In this document: piece after piece, positions 1-12,239 of the stretch
Layout: every line of letters begins with the position of its first letter
How positions within the stretch are numbered: the first letter of the stretch is position 1
Source of the DNA: Gambelia wislizenii
Lineage: Eukaryota; Chordata; Lepidosauria; Squamata; Crotaphytidae
DNA: 64,000 nucleotides
Direction: 5' to 3'
Assembly: GCA_030847615.1 (NCBI GenBank)
Contig: JAUMIR010000001.1
Location: 84,121,501 to 84,185,500, forward strand
Made by a program: the position numbers and the translations under genes
The notes under the pieces: generated by a model
The model's database searches: none
The model's input: the letters and a program-made list of their open reading frames with translations, nothing else
What the model was told of the DNA's origin: nothing

Positions 1-975
1 AATCCAAACAGGAGAGCAGCATGGGAGACAACAGAAGGAGATGCACAAGGACAGAAAGGGATTTCTGTAGGCAAGTGCAGTCACAGCTATTTAAATTTGG
101 TTACAATGGAGAATTAAAATTAAGAGATTGCAGATAAAAACTTGTGGTTGGGGTATAGGTATGGACTCATGTATACCACATGTAGACAACTTGCCCTCAT
201 CCAGATATATATTTGGATTCCCATTGCCTCTTGACATTGGCTGTGAAAGCTGGTGGAGTGCCATCCCTACTTAAATTACTTACTCCTGCCTTAGACTAGT
301 ATTTCCGAGCCCTAACACAGGCTCTGTTTGAGCTACTGCATTAATTGCCCCTATATGATAAGGAGGACAAGGATGATGATGTTCTTGTAATTTATTTACT
401 GTCATGTAAACCCAAAGAATATCAGCTCTGTCACTGAAGAAAGTCTTGGGGGTGTTCCATTAAAAGGAGATTTTTCTTCACTTTATCATCTTTGCTAAAG
501 AAGTCTTTAGGAAGTTGACCCTCTGACCTTTTGTCTGTGGTGTTTGCACCTTCAGGAAAAATATGGCACACCCTTGATGTGTGAAAGCCTTTGAAGAGTT
601 GATTTCTCCTCCTCCAGAATTTGAGAAGAGTTAGATTCTTTCTATGAAGTTTGCAAGAGCAAAGGGAACTGACATTTCTAGGTCATATAATTACAAGAGT
701 GATTCAAGATGAAGCTTTTATTATGCAATTGCCCTAGTCATTCATGGAATTTTACAGGGGTCCATATGAAAACATCTTCCTTTTGTAATCTCATGTTTTC
801 ACACCACTTGACCTCTCTTGCCTTTTTTCCTTTCCAAATGCAAACAAAAAACCTTTAAGGAGGAAAAGACTTGCATTGCTATTCAGTGGTAGGGCACCCA
901 TCAGTCAAGATGCAACCAAGATTTATTGACAGCCTGCTTAAAGAACTTTGCAAAGCACAATTTACAGAGCATTCT
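1..975. other. Intergenic, nothing recognised
   Basis: AT-rich non-coding DNA upstream of the first recognisable repeat. No exon-like open frame with splice signals, no tRNA-type B box and no terminal inverted repeats were seen. Confidence 0.5.
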
Positions 976-978
976 CTT

Positions 979-1216
979 GTTGTTGTTGTGTGCTTTCAAG
1001 TTGTTTCTGACTTATGGTGACAACCCTAAGATGAACCTATCATAGGGTTTTCTTGGCAAGATTTGTTCAGAGGGATTTGCCTTGGTCTTCCTCTGAGGCT
1101 GAGATAATGTGATTTGCACAAGGCCACCCAGTGGGTTTCCGTGGCTGAGAGGGGATTTGAACCTTGGCCTCCAGAGTCATAGTCCAACATCCAAACCACT
1201 ACACAATGCTGGCTCT
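979..1216 (-). repeat. tRNA-derived SINE (SINE2/ACA-like), near full length
   Basis: Read on the minus strand it has a tRNA-related head (A box and B box of the GGTTCAAATCC type), a middle portion resembling 'GGGTGACCTTGGGCAAGTCA', and a tail ending in 'GACTTGAAGGCACACAAC' followed by (CAA)n. The same organisation recurs in many places in this window. The family name is from memory of Anolis repeats. Confidence 0.85.
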
Positions 1217-1532
1217 ATCATACTCTTAATACTGTATAAATGTAGAAGAAAAAGTGTAGTCAAACTGTAATGATAACAAGAACCAGTAGGTGTCTCCATT
1301 GTTTCTTTTTATGTGCAGAAAAATGGGGGATGGGGATTTTCATATTTTAGGGACTGTGTCCATTTTGATACCTGCTGTAGAAATTCACAAATGAATATCA
1401 GTTTTTTTGTGAACATTATTTGATGTTCCTGATCCTGAAGGATGTTATACCAACATAACAAACTGATGCAGACTTAGGACACTTTGGGGTGTTACCTCAG
1501 AAGAAGGTATCAGAAAGCAAGGAATCTTTGGC

Positions 1533-1645
1533 TTTTCAGATGTTTTGGACTACAATCTCCACAGTCCCGCACTACTAGCCATGCTATGTAGTGTTGCTTA
1601 AAGTTGGAAGCCAACATCTGGATGGTCAAAGATCCCCACTCCTGC
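1533..1645. mobile_element. Short palindromic MITE remnant (hAT-like)
   Basis: Contains 'TTTGGACTACAATCTCCAC', then a GCTATG core, then a rough inverse 'AGTTGGAAGCCAACATCTGG'. This is the layout of short amniote hAT-type palindromic repeats. The ends are decayed and no target duplication is visible. Confidence 0.45.
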
Positions 1646-2049
1646 TGTACAAGAACAGGAAGTGCATATTCTCCATGTTTGCAGTTTCTGTGCAACAACA
1701 TCACACCTAAATACTGATTTTCTATCTGGCATATGGATCCAGGATCAGACAAACTCAAAAATATATTACACTGCCAGCAAAATGTGAAAATGAGAGTATG
1801 TTATTGACAGTTATGAATTGTCATATTTTTCTGAATGAAATAAAACAAGTGAGTATCTGACTGTTGTGAAAATAGACTTAATTGACTGGCTTGTCTTGAG
1901 ATATCTATCCTGAATTAAAAGAGATTTCTTTTTCCTCTGTATTGTGACACTCTGATGTGCATTCTGCCAATCAGTTGACCTTATTCTCATCTTCTCTAAT
2001 AGCTCATCAGCTATAGCTTCCATGTTTCACTATATACAGATTCTCACAG

Positions 2050-4085
2050 TGTAGTTAACTGCCTTCAAGTTGATCTCTACTTACGGTGACCCTATGAATG
2101 AGAACCCTGCAAGTCACCCTATCATCAACAGCTCTGCTCAGCTCTGCAGACTCAGGGCCATGGCTTCCTTGTTTGAGTTTATCCGTCTGTGGTCTTCCTC
2201 TTTTCCTATTGCTTTCTACCTTACATTACTGGCTTTTCTATAATGTCTTCTCATGATATATCAGCAGTAACAGTCTCAGTTTAGTCATCTTGCCTTCTAG
2301 GGAGAATTCAGGCTTGATTTGCTGAAGACCCATTTACTTTTCTTTTTAGCAGTCCATAGTATCCTTTATAGAACTCTTCTCCAGTATCACATTTCAAATG
2401 AGTTGATTTTCGTCCTATCAGCTTTTTCCACTGTCCAGCTTTCAAAACCATATATAGAAATGGGAAATACAATGGCATGGGCAATCCTAACATTAGCGTT
2501 CAATGATATATCTTTATACTTCAGGATCTTGTTGACCATCATAGCTGCCCTTCAAAGAACTAGTCTTCTTTTGGTTTTTTGACTGCAGTCTCCATTCTGA
2601 TTAATGACTGGGCCAATGTATGGAACATCTTGAACTACTGTATTTCAATGTCTTCATCATCTACTTTAAATTTATGTGAATCATCTGTGGTCATCATTTT
2701 TATTTTCTTAATTTTCAAATGTAAACCTGCCTTTGGACTTTCTTCCTTGACTTTCTTCAGTAATCCTTCAAAGTCTTTGCTATTTTCTGCTAGTAGTATG
2801 ATGTCATCTGCATATCTTAAACTGTTGGTGTTCTTTCCTCCAATTTTCACACCTCCTTACTCCAAATCTAATTCTGCTTTACACATGATATATTTAGCAT
2901 ACAACAGAGTGATAAAATGGAGCCTTGCCTGACCTTCTTGCCAATTGGAAACCATTCTGTTTCTCCATAGTCTGTTCTAACAATGGCCTCTTGTCCTCAG
3001 TACAGGTTATGCATCAGGATACACTCATTTCTTTAAGAGTGAGCCATAGTTTTTCATGATCTACACAATCAAAGGCTTTGCTATGATCTATAAAGCATAG
3101 GCTTATTTTCTTTTGAAATTATTTAGTGCACACCATTATCCAAAATATGTTTGCAATATGATCTCTAATGCTTCTTTCTTTCCTGAATCCAGCTTGGACA
3201 TCTGGCATTTTTCATGCCATATATGGTTAATATCTTTGTTGTAGAATTTGAACATCACTTTGCTTGCATGGGAAATTAATGCAATGGTCCTGTGCTTACT
3301 ACAATCTGCAGTGTCCCCTTTATTGGGGATTGGAATGTATATTAAATATTTCCAATTTGTGGGCCATTCTTTTGTTTTCCATATTTGTTGACAAATTTTA
3401 GATAGAACTAGAGTAGGTTCTCTCTCTGTAGCTTGAAGCACCTCTATTGGCATGCTATCTGTTCCTGGTGATTTATTTCTCCCAAGTGCTCTGAGTGCAG
3501 CTTCCACATCACTTTCTGAAATTGTAGGTTAATCTTCAAATGTCTCTTTCTTGAATGACTCTGTCATCCTTTCATCCTTTTTATATAATTTTCCATGTAT
3601 TGTTTCTACCATCTTTTCATTTGTACTTGGTCATCTAATGTGTCCCCTGCTGGTCATAGAGCATCCCTATTCTTGGTTTAAATTTCCCTTTGATTTCTTG
3701 GATATTGTGGAAGAGGTCTCTTGTTTTTCCTTTATTAATTATCATCTTCTGTTTCTCTACATTGATTATTTTAGTAGTTCTCCTTGTCCCTGTGCAAAAG
3801 TCAGGGTTCTTCACTCTATTTTGATCCCCTTTTACTTTTGCTTCTCATCTGTCCTTAACTGCTTGAAGAGTTTCATCTGTCATCCATTGAGGCTTCTCTC
3901 TCTTTTTGTATGCTGGTAGTGTCTTTTTGTATTCCTCCCTGACAGTTTTCCCCACTTCAGTCCAGAGTTGTTCTGGCTCCTCATCAATGAGGCTTCATAT
4001 TGCAAATTTGTTTTTGTACATAATCTTTAAATTCTATGGGAATGTTCTTCAGGTTGTATTTTGGCACGATGGTTGGTGTAGTGTT
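2050..4085 (-). mobile_element. RTE-clade (BovB-like) LINE, decayed 3' half
   Basis: Translated on the minus strand, the tract gives reverse-transcriptase segments in order. First comes an ALRALGRNKSPGTDSMPIEV-type finger motif (3507-3430), then WPTNWKYLIYIPIPNKGD and CSKHRTIALISHASKVM. Antisense of 'FIDHSKAFDCVDHEKLW' follows near 3050-3100, then the catalytic RYADD motif (about 2803-2814) and KVKEESPKAGLHL. These match my memory of BovB-type RTE elements. Several frameshifts and stops break the frame. The 3' end, near 2055, carries the 'CCTTCAAGTTGAT..ACTTACGGTGACC' signature (as read on +) shared with the SINE tails here. The 5' limit is approximate. Confidence 0.8.
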
Positions 4086-4344
4086 CTGTAGCTTTACTGC
4101 TGCTCCTGCCCAGTAGATGTTTGGCACATTTAGTCTGGCTGCACAGCAAAAGCCTATCTGACATGGGAGACCCTACCAGCAGCACTGATGGTGTCAGCAT
4201 AGCCTCTTGACTCACAAGAACATGCAATCCCACCACTGTGGAAAGGTAGTGCCATTGGTGGGGTAAACATCAGTATGCAACTTTAAAATGGCCACTTTGT
4301 GTACAATAGACATGGTAATGATCAAGGTGTCTCCCCTGCCAGGT

Positions 4345-6265
4345 AAGGAAAGATCGCTATAATTAAGATGATGGTGTTGCCAAAATTGATGTATCTTTTT
4401 CAAAATCTACCAATAATCTCAAATGAAAAAGTTTTTTATACTTGGGAAAAAGATCTAAAAGAGTTCATATGGGATAGGAAAAGGCCCAGAATTAAATGGC
4501 AATATCTTATAGATGAAACAATGAAAGGAGGATGTGGCCTACCTGATTTGAGAACCTATTATGATTCAGCAGCCCTAGTCTGGATAGCAGATTGGATAAA
4601 GCTAACAAATGAAAAAATACTTAACGTGGAAGGACAGGGCTTACATTTTGGTTGGCACGCATATTTGGTGTACAATAAGGATAAGGTAAACAGGGAATTC
4701 GGGAATCATTGTGTCAGGAGAGGACTCTTAAGGATCTGGTTAAAAATCAAGAGGAAAATTTACTTTAGAATCCCAATCTGGACATCAGTGCAAGAAGCCT
4801 TTCAAGCAAGGTGGAGTGACTCCAATATCTGGCTGAGATATTCAGAAATAACTAAGAAAGGAAGAGAAGGAGACAGAGTCTTAAAGGTAAAGGAACAACT
4901 ACAAAAAGAATTCAAATTGAACTGGTTCACTATATATCAGTTAAAGGAGAGATATAAAGAAGACCGGGGAAAAGAGGGAATAGAACCAGAGCTAAATAAG
5001 CTCGATAAATTGATATGGGCTGATAATCAAAAGAAACTGCTATCTAAATTGTATAAGTTACTGCTTGCTAGAAAACTTGAACAGGAATACATCAAAATCT
5101 ACATGACGAGATGAGCACAAGATCTAGGCCACCCTTTAGATATTGAAGATTGGGAAATCGCAAGGAGGAGATCCTTAAAATTCACTGCATTCCAGAGCCT
5201 AAAGGAAAACTATATAAAAATTACTCAAAGGTGGTACTACACTCCAGTGAGATTAAACAAAACAGGCATAACAGTAAATAACAACTGCTGGAAGTGTGGC
5301 ACAGCGCAAGGATCCCTGATGCATATGTGGTGGCACTGTGAAAATGTCAAGAAATTTTGGTCCATAAATTTATCAGATTATCAACCAAATATTACAGATT
5401 AAATTGGAATTTATACCAGAACTCTACCTATTAAATAGAATTAAAGTTTTAAATAAAAAAAGACAAATCTAAATATTGGAAAATCATATTGTATATGATT
5501 ACTTCAGCTAGAATAATGGTAGCAAAGAAATGGAAAATAAAAGATGAACCAAAAATTGAAGATTGGAATATGAAACTGTTAGACCTATTAGAAATGGACG
5601 AATTGACAAATAGATTGAGGAATAACTCAAACTATAAAACAAGAAGAGACTGGCTACCGCTATTAGATTATTGGAAGAAGGCAGGAAATGAATATAAAGA
5701 CATCATAGAAGAATTAGTAAATTAAAAGAGAGAGAACTAGAAGTAAATAAACAGAATTTAATGTATAAGAGGACAAAATAAGAAACATAGACAGAATAGT
5801 TAAAAAGGGATGAACAATAAAATCATGAATTTGTGTTCATTAAATCTCGAAGATATCAAGACAATACTTATGGAAGGGGAAACCACACTGAAATTTGATA
5901 ATTTATAAACTTGACAAAGTTATAATATGGAAAATTTGTAATAATGCTAAGATGAACAATTTGTAATAATGCCAATTTCAGTTTGAACACTGTACTAAGG
6001 AAACAATTAAAATTCAATTTAGAAAACAATTTTATTCAAGGAATGTATAAAGTAAGTTTATAGACTAAAATTTCACAAACAATTCTATAATGCTATGATA
6101 TATATATGTATATGATATATATATGTGTGTGTGTGTGTGTGTTTGTATATATGTATACGCAAAATGTAAAAGAAGGAAGACAGAACTATTGAAAGCTAAA
6201 ATCGACTTGGTGAAAAACTGTAAATATCTGTCATTTTCTATTAATAAAAAATAAAGTAAAAAAAA
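4345..6265 (+). mobile_element. L1-type LINE, 3' end of ORF2 plus 3' UTR (5' truncated)
   Basis: An open frame at 4368-5114 begins with the L1-typical 'MVLPKLMYLFQNLPI' and continues with 'KWQYLIDETMKGGCGLPDLR'. It stops at an in-frame TGA (5112-5114). The same frame then resumes to about 5400 and includes the C-terminal cysteine-histidine motif C-x2-C-x8-H-x4-C (NNNCWKCGTAQGSLMHMWWH). A further L1-like tail in another frame occupies 5489-5725. An AT-rich 3' UTR ends in an A-rich tail near 6265. The copy is 5' truncated and dead, as is usual for L1. Confidence 0.85.
6085..6165. repeat. (TA)n/(TG)n microsatellite
   Basis: Alternating TATATATG followed by an uninterrupted GT run, lying in the AT-rich 3' part of the L1 fragment. 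Confidence 0.85.
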
Positions 6266-6269
6266 TAGA

Positions 6270-7490
6270 CATAGTAGTATCTATGCAGTGGCCACATACA
6301 GGCTATTTTATAACAGTAACATATGTCAACCAGTAAAATGCTCTGTCCTACAGGCCTTCCTTTACTCCGATTCCATGGTCAAAACACTGCATCTCCAAAT
6401 TCTAGTTAACAGCAAATCCAATCCAATGTTTAGCCAGGAGAAGAGAAGATTAGGAGACCATGAAAATGGGTTTCCAATATTTGAAAGCCTGTCAGGCAGA
6501 AGATACCGCCCCAAGTAGTTCTCTGCTGCTCCAGTGGGTGGGACTACAGCCAAAGAGTTCAAAATTCACGGACGCAGATTTTGATTAAACGTTATGAGAA
6601 ACTTTGCATCACTGAGAGCTGCTCAGAGGTAGAACAGACTGTCGGAAAAGACAGCAGCATTCTCTTTTCCTCACACTCTCTTACTATAGAACAACTTCTT
6701 GTGTATATTGATTTGTCCCCTCTCAGCCTCTCTAGTTAACGTGCTTCTGTCTGTCCCACCCACTTTTTCTTGGGCAACCGTCTTCTCCTTTTCTAAGCTG
6801 GTGAGTCATGGATGACTCTTTCTCCTTCACCCTATTAAGTTAAGTAAAGTTTTTGAATTATTTTACCTAAAGCTGCATGTCTCTTTTTGGTCATATATAG
6901 TTCAGGGAAAAGTAATGTGCATATGAGCCATGCCTCTAAATCTAAAGTGACACTCTGCTGGAGGGAAGTTAAAAACGAATTTAACTTTTAGAGTTCCCAA
7001 CACAAGGCAACTCTAATTTCCCCACACAGATTGCCTTAGGCGTTGTGGGGTTTTCTTTCATTGCAGGCATTTAAATAGAGATGGTATGGCCATTTGTCAT
7101 AGATGCGGTAGCTGCATCCTGAATTGGTAGAGCCATCATTGAGCAGACTGGATTAGATTATCTCCAAACTACATTCCAATTCTAAGACTCTATGACTCCA
7201 CACAGACACAGAAATTACTTACCGCATGGAAGGATTGGCTCTGCTTTTGTAGGCCAATAGGCAAGGAATATGTACTGCTACATACACATGTGTGCATACA
7301 GTACTGATCCCCCAGATCTACTACTTCCTCAATAGAAGTGCACTGCTTCTACCCTTTCTTGATCTTAAATCTATGGAACACTATATCTAATAAGCCAGAT
7401 CCTCTTTCAGCAGGAGGAAGCAGCTTTTACAACATTTCTGATTCTTAACTCATCATTCCCATTTGTTTTGCAAGAGGGAACTATTTTTGT
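6270..7490. other. Intergenic, no gene seen
   Basis: Unique-looking non-coding sequence. Short open frames (for example 6288-6518) have no splice context or recognisable motif. Confidence 0.45.
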
Positions 7491-7494
7491 TGTG

Positions 7495-8093
7495 CTGGGA
7501 CTTTATCACACGAGCCTCTATAAATGTTCTTTTGCCAGCATAATTAAAGCCATTTTTATGCCGGCAAAGTAACGCCTCCCACCAGACTTACGGTATCTGT
7601 GTCTCCTGGCAAAGGCTTCCCCAGCAATGAAGAGGAAGTGAACGGAGCTCCATTCACTTCCTCATTCAAAATCTCATGGATTCTCACGAGAAGATGCTTC
7701 CGTGGGAAATTAAAAAACCAAAAAAACCAAAAACAACACACAAAAAGTTTTTAAAAGCACATACACACACTTAAAACCTTCCAAGTAACCCAGGGAGGGT
7801 CATAAAAAGTATGTCACTTACCTGGATGTTGTGATCTCACCTGGAAGTGTTCCGGTTGGTCTGGCCATTGACGAAGTAAGTACACGGGGAATAATGCGCT
7901 AGGTTTCATACACTGGAAATGCTGGCAAAAAAATGGCATAGCCAATCCATTGACAGCTTGTCCCATCAATAAAATAGACTGGCTTATTGGTAGGACATAA
8001 ACACCAAAGGGCAACGTCCTGTGGTACGCGTGCCCTTTCACATTTATGTGGCGTCATTATGATGCCGTATTTATTGTGTCTGATAAAGTCCCT
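7495..8093. mobile_element. Non-autonomous TIR DNA element, about 0.6 kb
   Basis: The left end reads 'GGGACTTTATCACACGAG' and the right end, reverse-complemented, reads 'GGGACTTTATCAGACACA'. That is a terminal inverted repeat of about 18 bp with few mismatches. There is no coding capacity. It resembles the TIR at 14441-15380. No clear target-site duplication was found, so the superfamily (hAT-like?) is a guess. Confidence 0.5.
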
Positions 8094-8099
8094 GGTCTC

Positions 8100-9040
8100 A
8101 GCTTTAATTTGCAAAGTTATACTGCAGAAAATAATTGAGATTTTGCAGAAGTGACTGTAATATAACACTTTTTATGTGATTCAACATTATGTGATTCAAA
8201 AAAGTTGTCAAACACAGGTATAATTCTAATTATGAGCTTCTGGGTGTTATAACTGAAGTGACACCATCATCAAATGTCTCATACAGAACATGTATCATAT
8301 CCATAGACAGCATAAAAATACTTAGCTGATGTTATAAGTTGCTATACTTCAAAGATTCACAATTTTGAAATCTTTCAATCTAAAGCTCCTTTTATTTACA
8401 ATTTCAGAGATGGGTTGGTGTTGTTCAGGAACCTCCTGCTGGTGATTATCTCTTGCATTTTCATTATTCTTGTCCCACATTTTAGTCTCTGGATAGCTTT
8501 ACAGTTAAGTTGTTTGGATATTGCCTCCAGAGTCTCAAGCTTCCTCTGACGTGCATTTCTATCATGGTAAACACTGCTGTTTATACAAGGAAGCATCAGA
8601 TTGAGAAAGGAAGCAGGATGTAATCTTGGTCACTCCTAGATTTCCTTGATGAATGCAGGCAAGAAAAAATATGAGTCCCTGGAGGTAACGTAGCATCTAA
8701 GGACCAGCGAAGGTTAGATTATTATCATGAATCTGTATTTAGGTCTGGAGCTTGGAAAAACCCCCTCCCCATATTTTCAAAGATGCACAGTACACTGACT
8801 AAATAATGCAAGTATTGTGTGTCTGGGTGTAACTGAATTTGACACCCAAACCTGAATCTATTGTGCCTGTTATTTAGTACTGCTCTTGCTTCTATTATTT
8901 ATTGATTATGTTTATATGCCTCCTTTCTTCCAATTAACTCTCCTTCTCCCCACTTAATCTTCATACCATCTAGTAATTTTAATCCTTACAACAGCCCTGT
9001 AAGATAAGACAGAATGATTATCGTCCATTGAGATGGGGTC
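8100..9040. other. Intergenic, no gene seen
   Basis: Low-information AT-rich DNA. 8880-9000 is faintly MIR/L2-like ('CCTTACAACAGCCCTGTAAG') but too decayed to classify. Confidence 0.4.
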
Positions 9041-9044
9041 TGAG

Positions 9045-9436
9045 CTAGGTGGAAGTAATAGTGCCACTCTATTCTGCTTTGGTCAGACCTCACCTGGAAG
9101 ACTGTGTCCATTCTGGACACCACAATTCAGGAAGGATATTGAGAATCTGGAACATGTCCAGAGGAGGGTGACCAGGATGGTGGGAGGTCTGGAAGCCATT
9201 ATGCCCTACGAGGAGCGGCTTAGGGAGCTGGTCATGTTTAGTCTGGAGAAGAGAAGGTTGAGAGGTGAGTGGAATACACTGCTGCCTGGGAGTGTGGTGG
9301 AGTCTCCTTCTTTGGAGGTTTTTAAACAGAACCTGGATGGCCATCTGTTTGGAATGATTTGATTGTGTATTCCTGCATGGCAGGGGATTGGACTGGATGG
9401 CCCTTGTGGTCTCTTCCAACTCTATGATTCTATGAG
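9045..9436 (+). mobile_element. CR1 LINE 3' end with internal deletion
   Basis: Contains the CR1 3' coding and UTR signatures 'CATGTCCAGAGGAGGGTGAC', 'GAGGAGCGGCTTAGGGAGCT' and 'GGACTGGATGGCCCTTGTGG', ending in the characteristic TCTATGATTCTATGA direct repeat. Compared with the copy at 53461-53847, the segment from 'GACATGATAGCC' to the FLTVR.V.QW motif is missing at about 9265, an internal deletion. Confidence 0.85.
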
Positions 9437-9605
9437 GTTGAGAGAGAGTGCTTGCTTGCTTAATGCCACCAAGTGAGTTTATGGCAGAGTATCAACCTCC
9501 AAATTTGCAGCTGCTTAAACATTAGGCTGTACCTACTCTTCTTCAGAAAAGAAGACTGCAGATAAAAGAGAACAATAACAGTCTTGGGGATGAATGATGG
9601 GATCA

Positions 9606-9828
9606 CATTTAGTGGAAGCCCTGGTGGCACAGTGGTTAAATGCTATTACTGCAGCCACATTGTTGTGAGTTCAATCCTGCAGGGCTCCAGGTTGACTCAG
9701 CCATTGGTAGGTCAGTAAAATGAGTACCCAGCTTGTTGGGGGCAATTAGTTAACACATTGTAAACTGCTTTGAAAGTTCTTAGCACTATAAAGTGGTATA
9801 GAAATGTAAGTGCTATTGCTGTCGCTGT
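9606..9828 (+). repeat. Second tRNA-derived SINE family
   Basis: The head is 'CCCTGGTGGCACAGTGGTTA' (A box) with a B box 'GTGAGTTCAATCC'. The middle is 'GAGTACCCAGCTTGTTGGGG' and the tail is 'AAAGTGGTATAGAAATGTAA' followed by a GCTATTGCTGTCGC run. It differs from the SINE2-like copies in body and tail; the tail is L2-like. A recognised squamate type, but I am not certain of the family name. Confidence 0.7.
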
Positions 9829-9849
9829 ATAGTGGGACAGTACATCTCT

Positions 9850-10515
9850 GAGCAAGTGGTAGGTCATGATGCATTTCTTGAATTTACATTGTGGATTTTT
9901 CTTTCTGACAGTCACTATTCTTCTTAAATCAGACAAGAAAGATATCCTTTAGCTTCAATAACATGAATAAATATTGTTCATGCTAATTAACTGGTATATA
10001 TAGGTATAGATGGTGTCATTGGCTAAACTAGTTTTAAAAACTGAGCTTGAAATATAGCTTTTCCCTCCTCCTTCAAAATCTGAAGACATTTCCCTTAGCA
10101 TGATGTTGTCCAGAACTAGAAATGAGTCCATAATTCCATGAATTATGACTATTTATCCTTCTTGACTGATATCCAGCCTTATTCTCAGATATAATGCAGC
10201 TCATTCCATTTGGAAGCTACAGATCAACATAAACACCCACACACTTCTTCCCAAATATGGCTTAACCTTTTCTCATAGATTATACACACTGTACATTTGT
10301 CAAATGGCAATGGTCAAACATGAAAACCTTGCCAGGTCTGTAAAACAGTTACTCAGTCATCAACAGCTGGGGAAAGACACAAGGTTTTGCAATCATATAG
10401 TCTGATGTTACTATTGTCTCTTATGTTTCCTCTTCCTGAAAGACTAGATTTGGGGCAAAACACCAATTTGAACATACAACACTAGTCTAGCCATGTATTG
10501 TGGCCTACCATATGT
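9850..10515. other. Intergenic, no gene seen
   Basis: AT-rich unique-looking sequence between SINE copies. No motif or frame worth calling. Confidence 0.4.
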
Positions 10516-10562
10516 TCAATTGTTGTGTACCTTCAAGTCGTTTCAGACTTATGGCAACTCTA

Positions 10563-11119
10563 TGTTCAGGTTTTGGTATACTCACAGACCGTTGCTAGGG
10601 AGGGAGAATTAACTCTGAGGCAGGGGCAGTAAATGAAACAAAAGTCTCTGAGAGACTGTAAGGGTTCATTTGCAAGGGAGATGCGCAGGAGAGAAGTCAA
10701 TCCAGTCCAAAGTTCTGTGAGTCAAGCAGGGACATCAGCTAGTCCAATGGTCGAGGGTCTCAGGAGCACATGGCAGTAACATAGGAATGCCAAGCCACAG
10801 CCAGAAATCAGACAATGGTCTCCACCAGGAAACATGGGTCAGAGCTGTTTCTTAAACTGGATGCAGCCAACTGCCCATAATTAAGAGCACTTTTCCTGCT
10901 ATTTGACAAAAAGCCTCATAGAACACTTTTGTTCTGCTCTCTTCTCTGATCACCAGATTTGAGGGCTTGGGGTATGTTTGCGTCTTCTGATTGTTCCAGC
11001 TATTGTCTGTGCAGGATGAACTTCAGGTGAGTCCTGGCTGTGTCTTCTAAGGCTGCCATTCCTCAGGGTGATCTGTAGGGTTTTCCTTACCCTTGGAGTC
11101 TGAGTCCTGGCCTATGACA
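10563..11119 (-). mobile_element. Candidate solo LTR inside a SINE (557 bp)
   Basis: The block starts TGTTCAGG and ends CCTATGACA, so both strands show TG..CA. It sits exactly at a break in SINE sequence. Flanks 'ctcta' and 'cacta' could be a diverged 5-bp duplication. No coding region. Orientation minus is a guess from the reverse-strand start 'TGTCATAGGCCAGGACTCAG'. Confidence 0.5.
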
Positions 11120-11209
11120 CACTAAGGAAACCCTATCATGGGGTACTTGAGGAAAGATTTGTTCAGAGAGGGTTTGCCATTGCCTTCCTCTAAGGCTGAG
11201 AGAATGTGA

Positions 11210-12127
11210 TGTTACCCTAAGAGGTGGGGGTGCTTTGAGACCCACCAGTGATGTCAAAAATCTCAGTTATTAAGTGGGGGAATTATTAGCTCAAAAAGCA
11301 TGCCTGTGAGAGAAGGGTAACTGCAGAGATCTTTTCACTGATGTATACCAGTACTAACTGCAGAGAACTCCAGGTTAAAGTGAAATAAGATGTCTTTATT
11401 GGAAATAACACACAATGCAGTCACACATGCAACACACATTCCTAACACACACACAAGGATATTAACGAGTATGGAAAAAATATTGGATAGAGGGAGAAAC
11501 TTGGGAAAAGATGGCAATAGTTACCAGTCTTGAAGAGTGGAGTACTCAGACAGAAGCCTACGGGTGGCACTGGAAGTTCTGTTCCAGAGGCACGCCAAGA
11601 AAGAGAGTGGCCCAGCTCGTCCATAGTGGCACACACTTTTATTGTTGGAGGACTAATATTTATACCCTGCTTCATATTCAGAAGAGGTACTCTGGCTAAG
11701 ACAAAGCCAGATGGGTTTCCCACCAGGTAAACAAAGGAAACTGAAACTTAACTGATTACTGTTAATGGCTGGGAGATAGGAATCAATGGGTTTATGACAA
11801 CCTCACAATGCAGGACAGGAGGGGATTCCGAGGAGAGATTTCCTTGGGATTGGGGTTGGAAAGGTCACTTGATTGTTCTGTTGGATGACTTATTGCTGAG
11901 GTGCCCAAGAAGAAATTAGCACATACCTCCCCAATGGCTTTGTTTACCAAGGGGCTTTGCACAGTTCTAGTATGGGCTTGCTTGCTAAAATATTTCTAAA
12001 CCACCTTCTAGGTCCTTGTGACCTCCACCTGACCTCTTTTTTATCATCCCCATCAATGTGATCCCTTAGAAGTTTCCAATATTTCCAATGATGAGATATT
12101 ATAGGGGCTAGTAGGGCATGCTAACCA
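11210..12127 (-). mobile_element. Candidate solo LTR inside the same SINE (about 918 bp)
   Basis: The block runs from TGTTACCC to GCTAACCA, giving near-inverted TG..CA ends. It interrupts the SINE within GAGAATGTGA/CTTGCCC. On the minus strand there is a polyadenylation signal AATAAA (complement of 11395-11400) close to that strand's 3' end, as expected for an LTR R region. The flanking repeat TGA is too short to be decisive. It contains a short CA-rich tract. Confidence 0.5.
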
Positions 12128-12239
12128 TGACTTGCCCATGGTCACCCAGTGGGTTCCTATAGCTGAGCAGGAGATTGAACCCTTGTCTTCCAGAGTCCTA
12201 ATCAGCCCTCAAATCACTACACCATGCTGACTCTCCATG

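Larger units (their letters stand above)
10518..12236 (-). repeat. SINE2-like copy split in three by two LTR insertions
   Basis: Three collinear pieces of one minus-strand SINE lie at 10518-10562 (tail), about 11120-11209 (middle) and 12128-12236 (tRNA-like head with B box). Each piece picks up where the previous one stops in the family order. The gaps are the LTR-like blocks described separately. Confidence 0.75.

Noticed and set aside
4368..5114. 248-codon host gene
   Set aside because: It is the L1 ORF2 C-terminal region and is followed in frame by more L1 protein after a stop.
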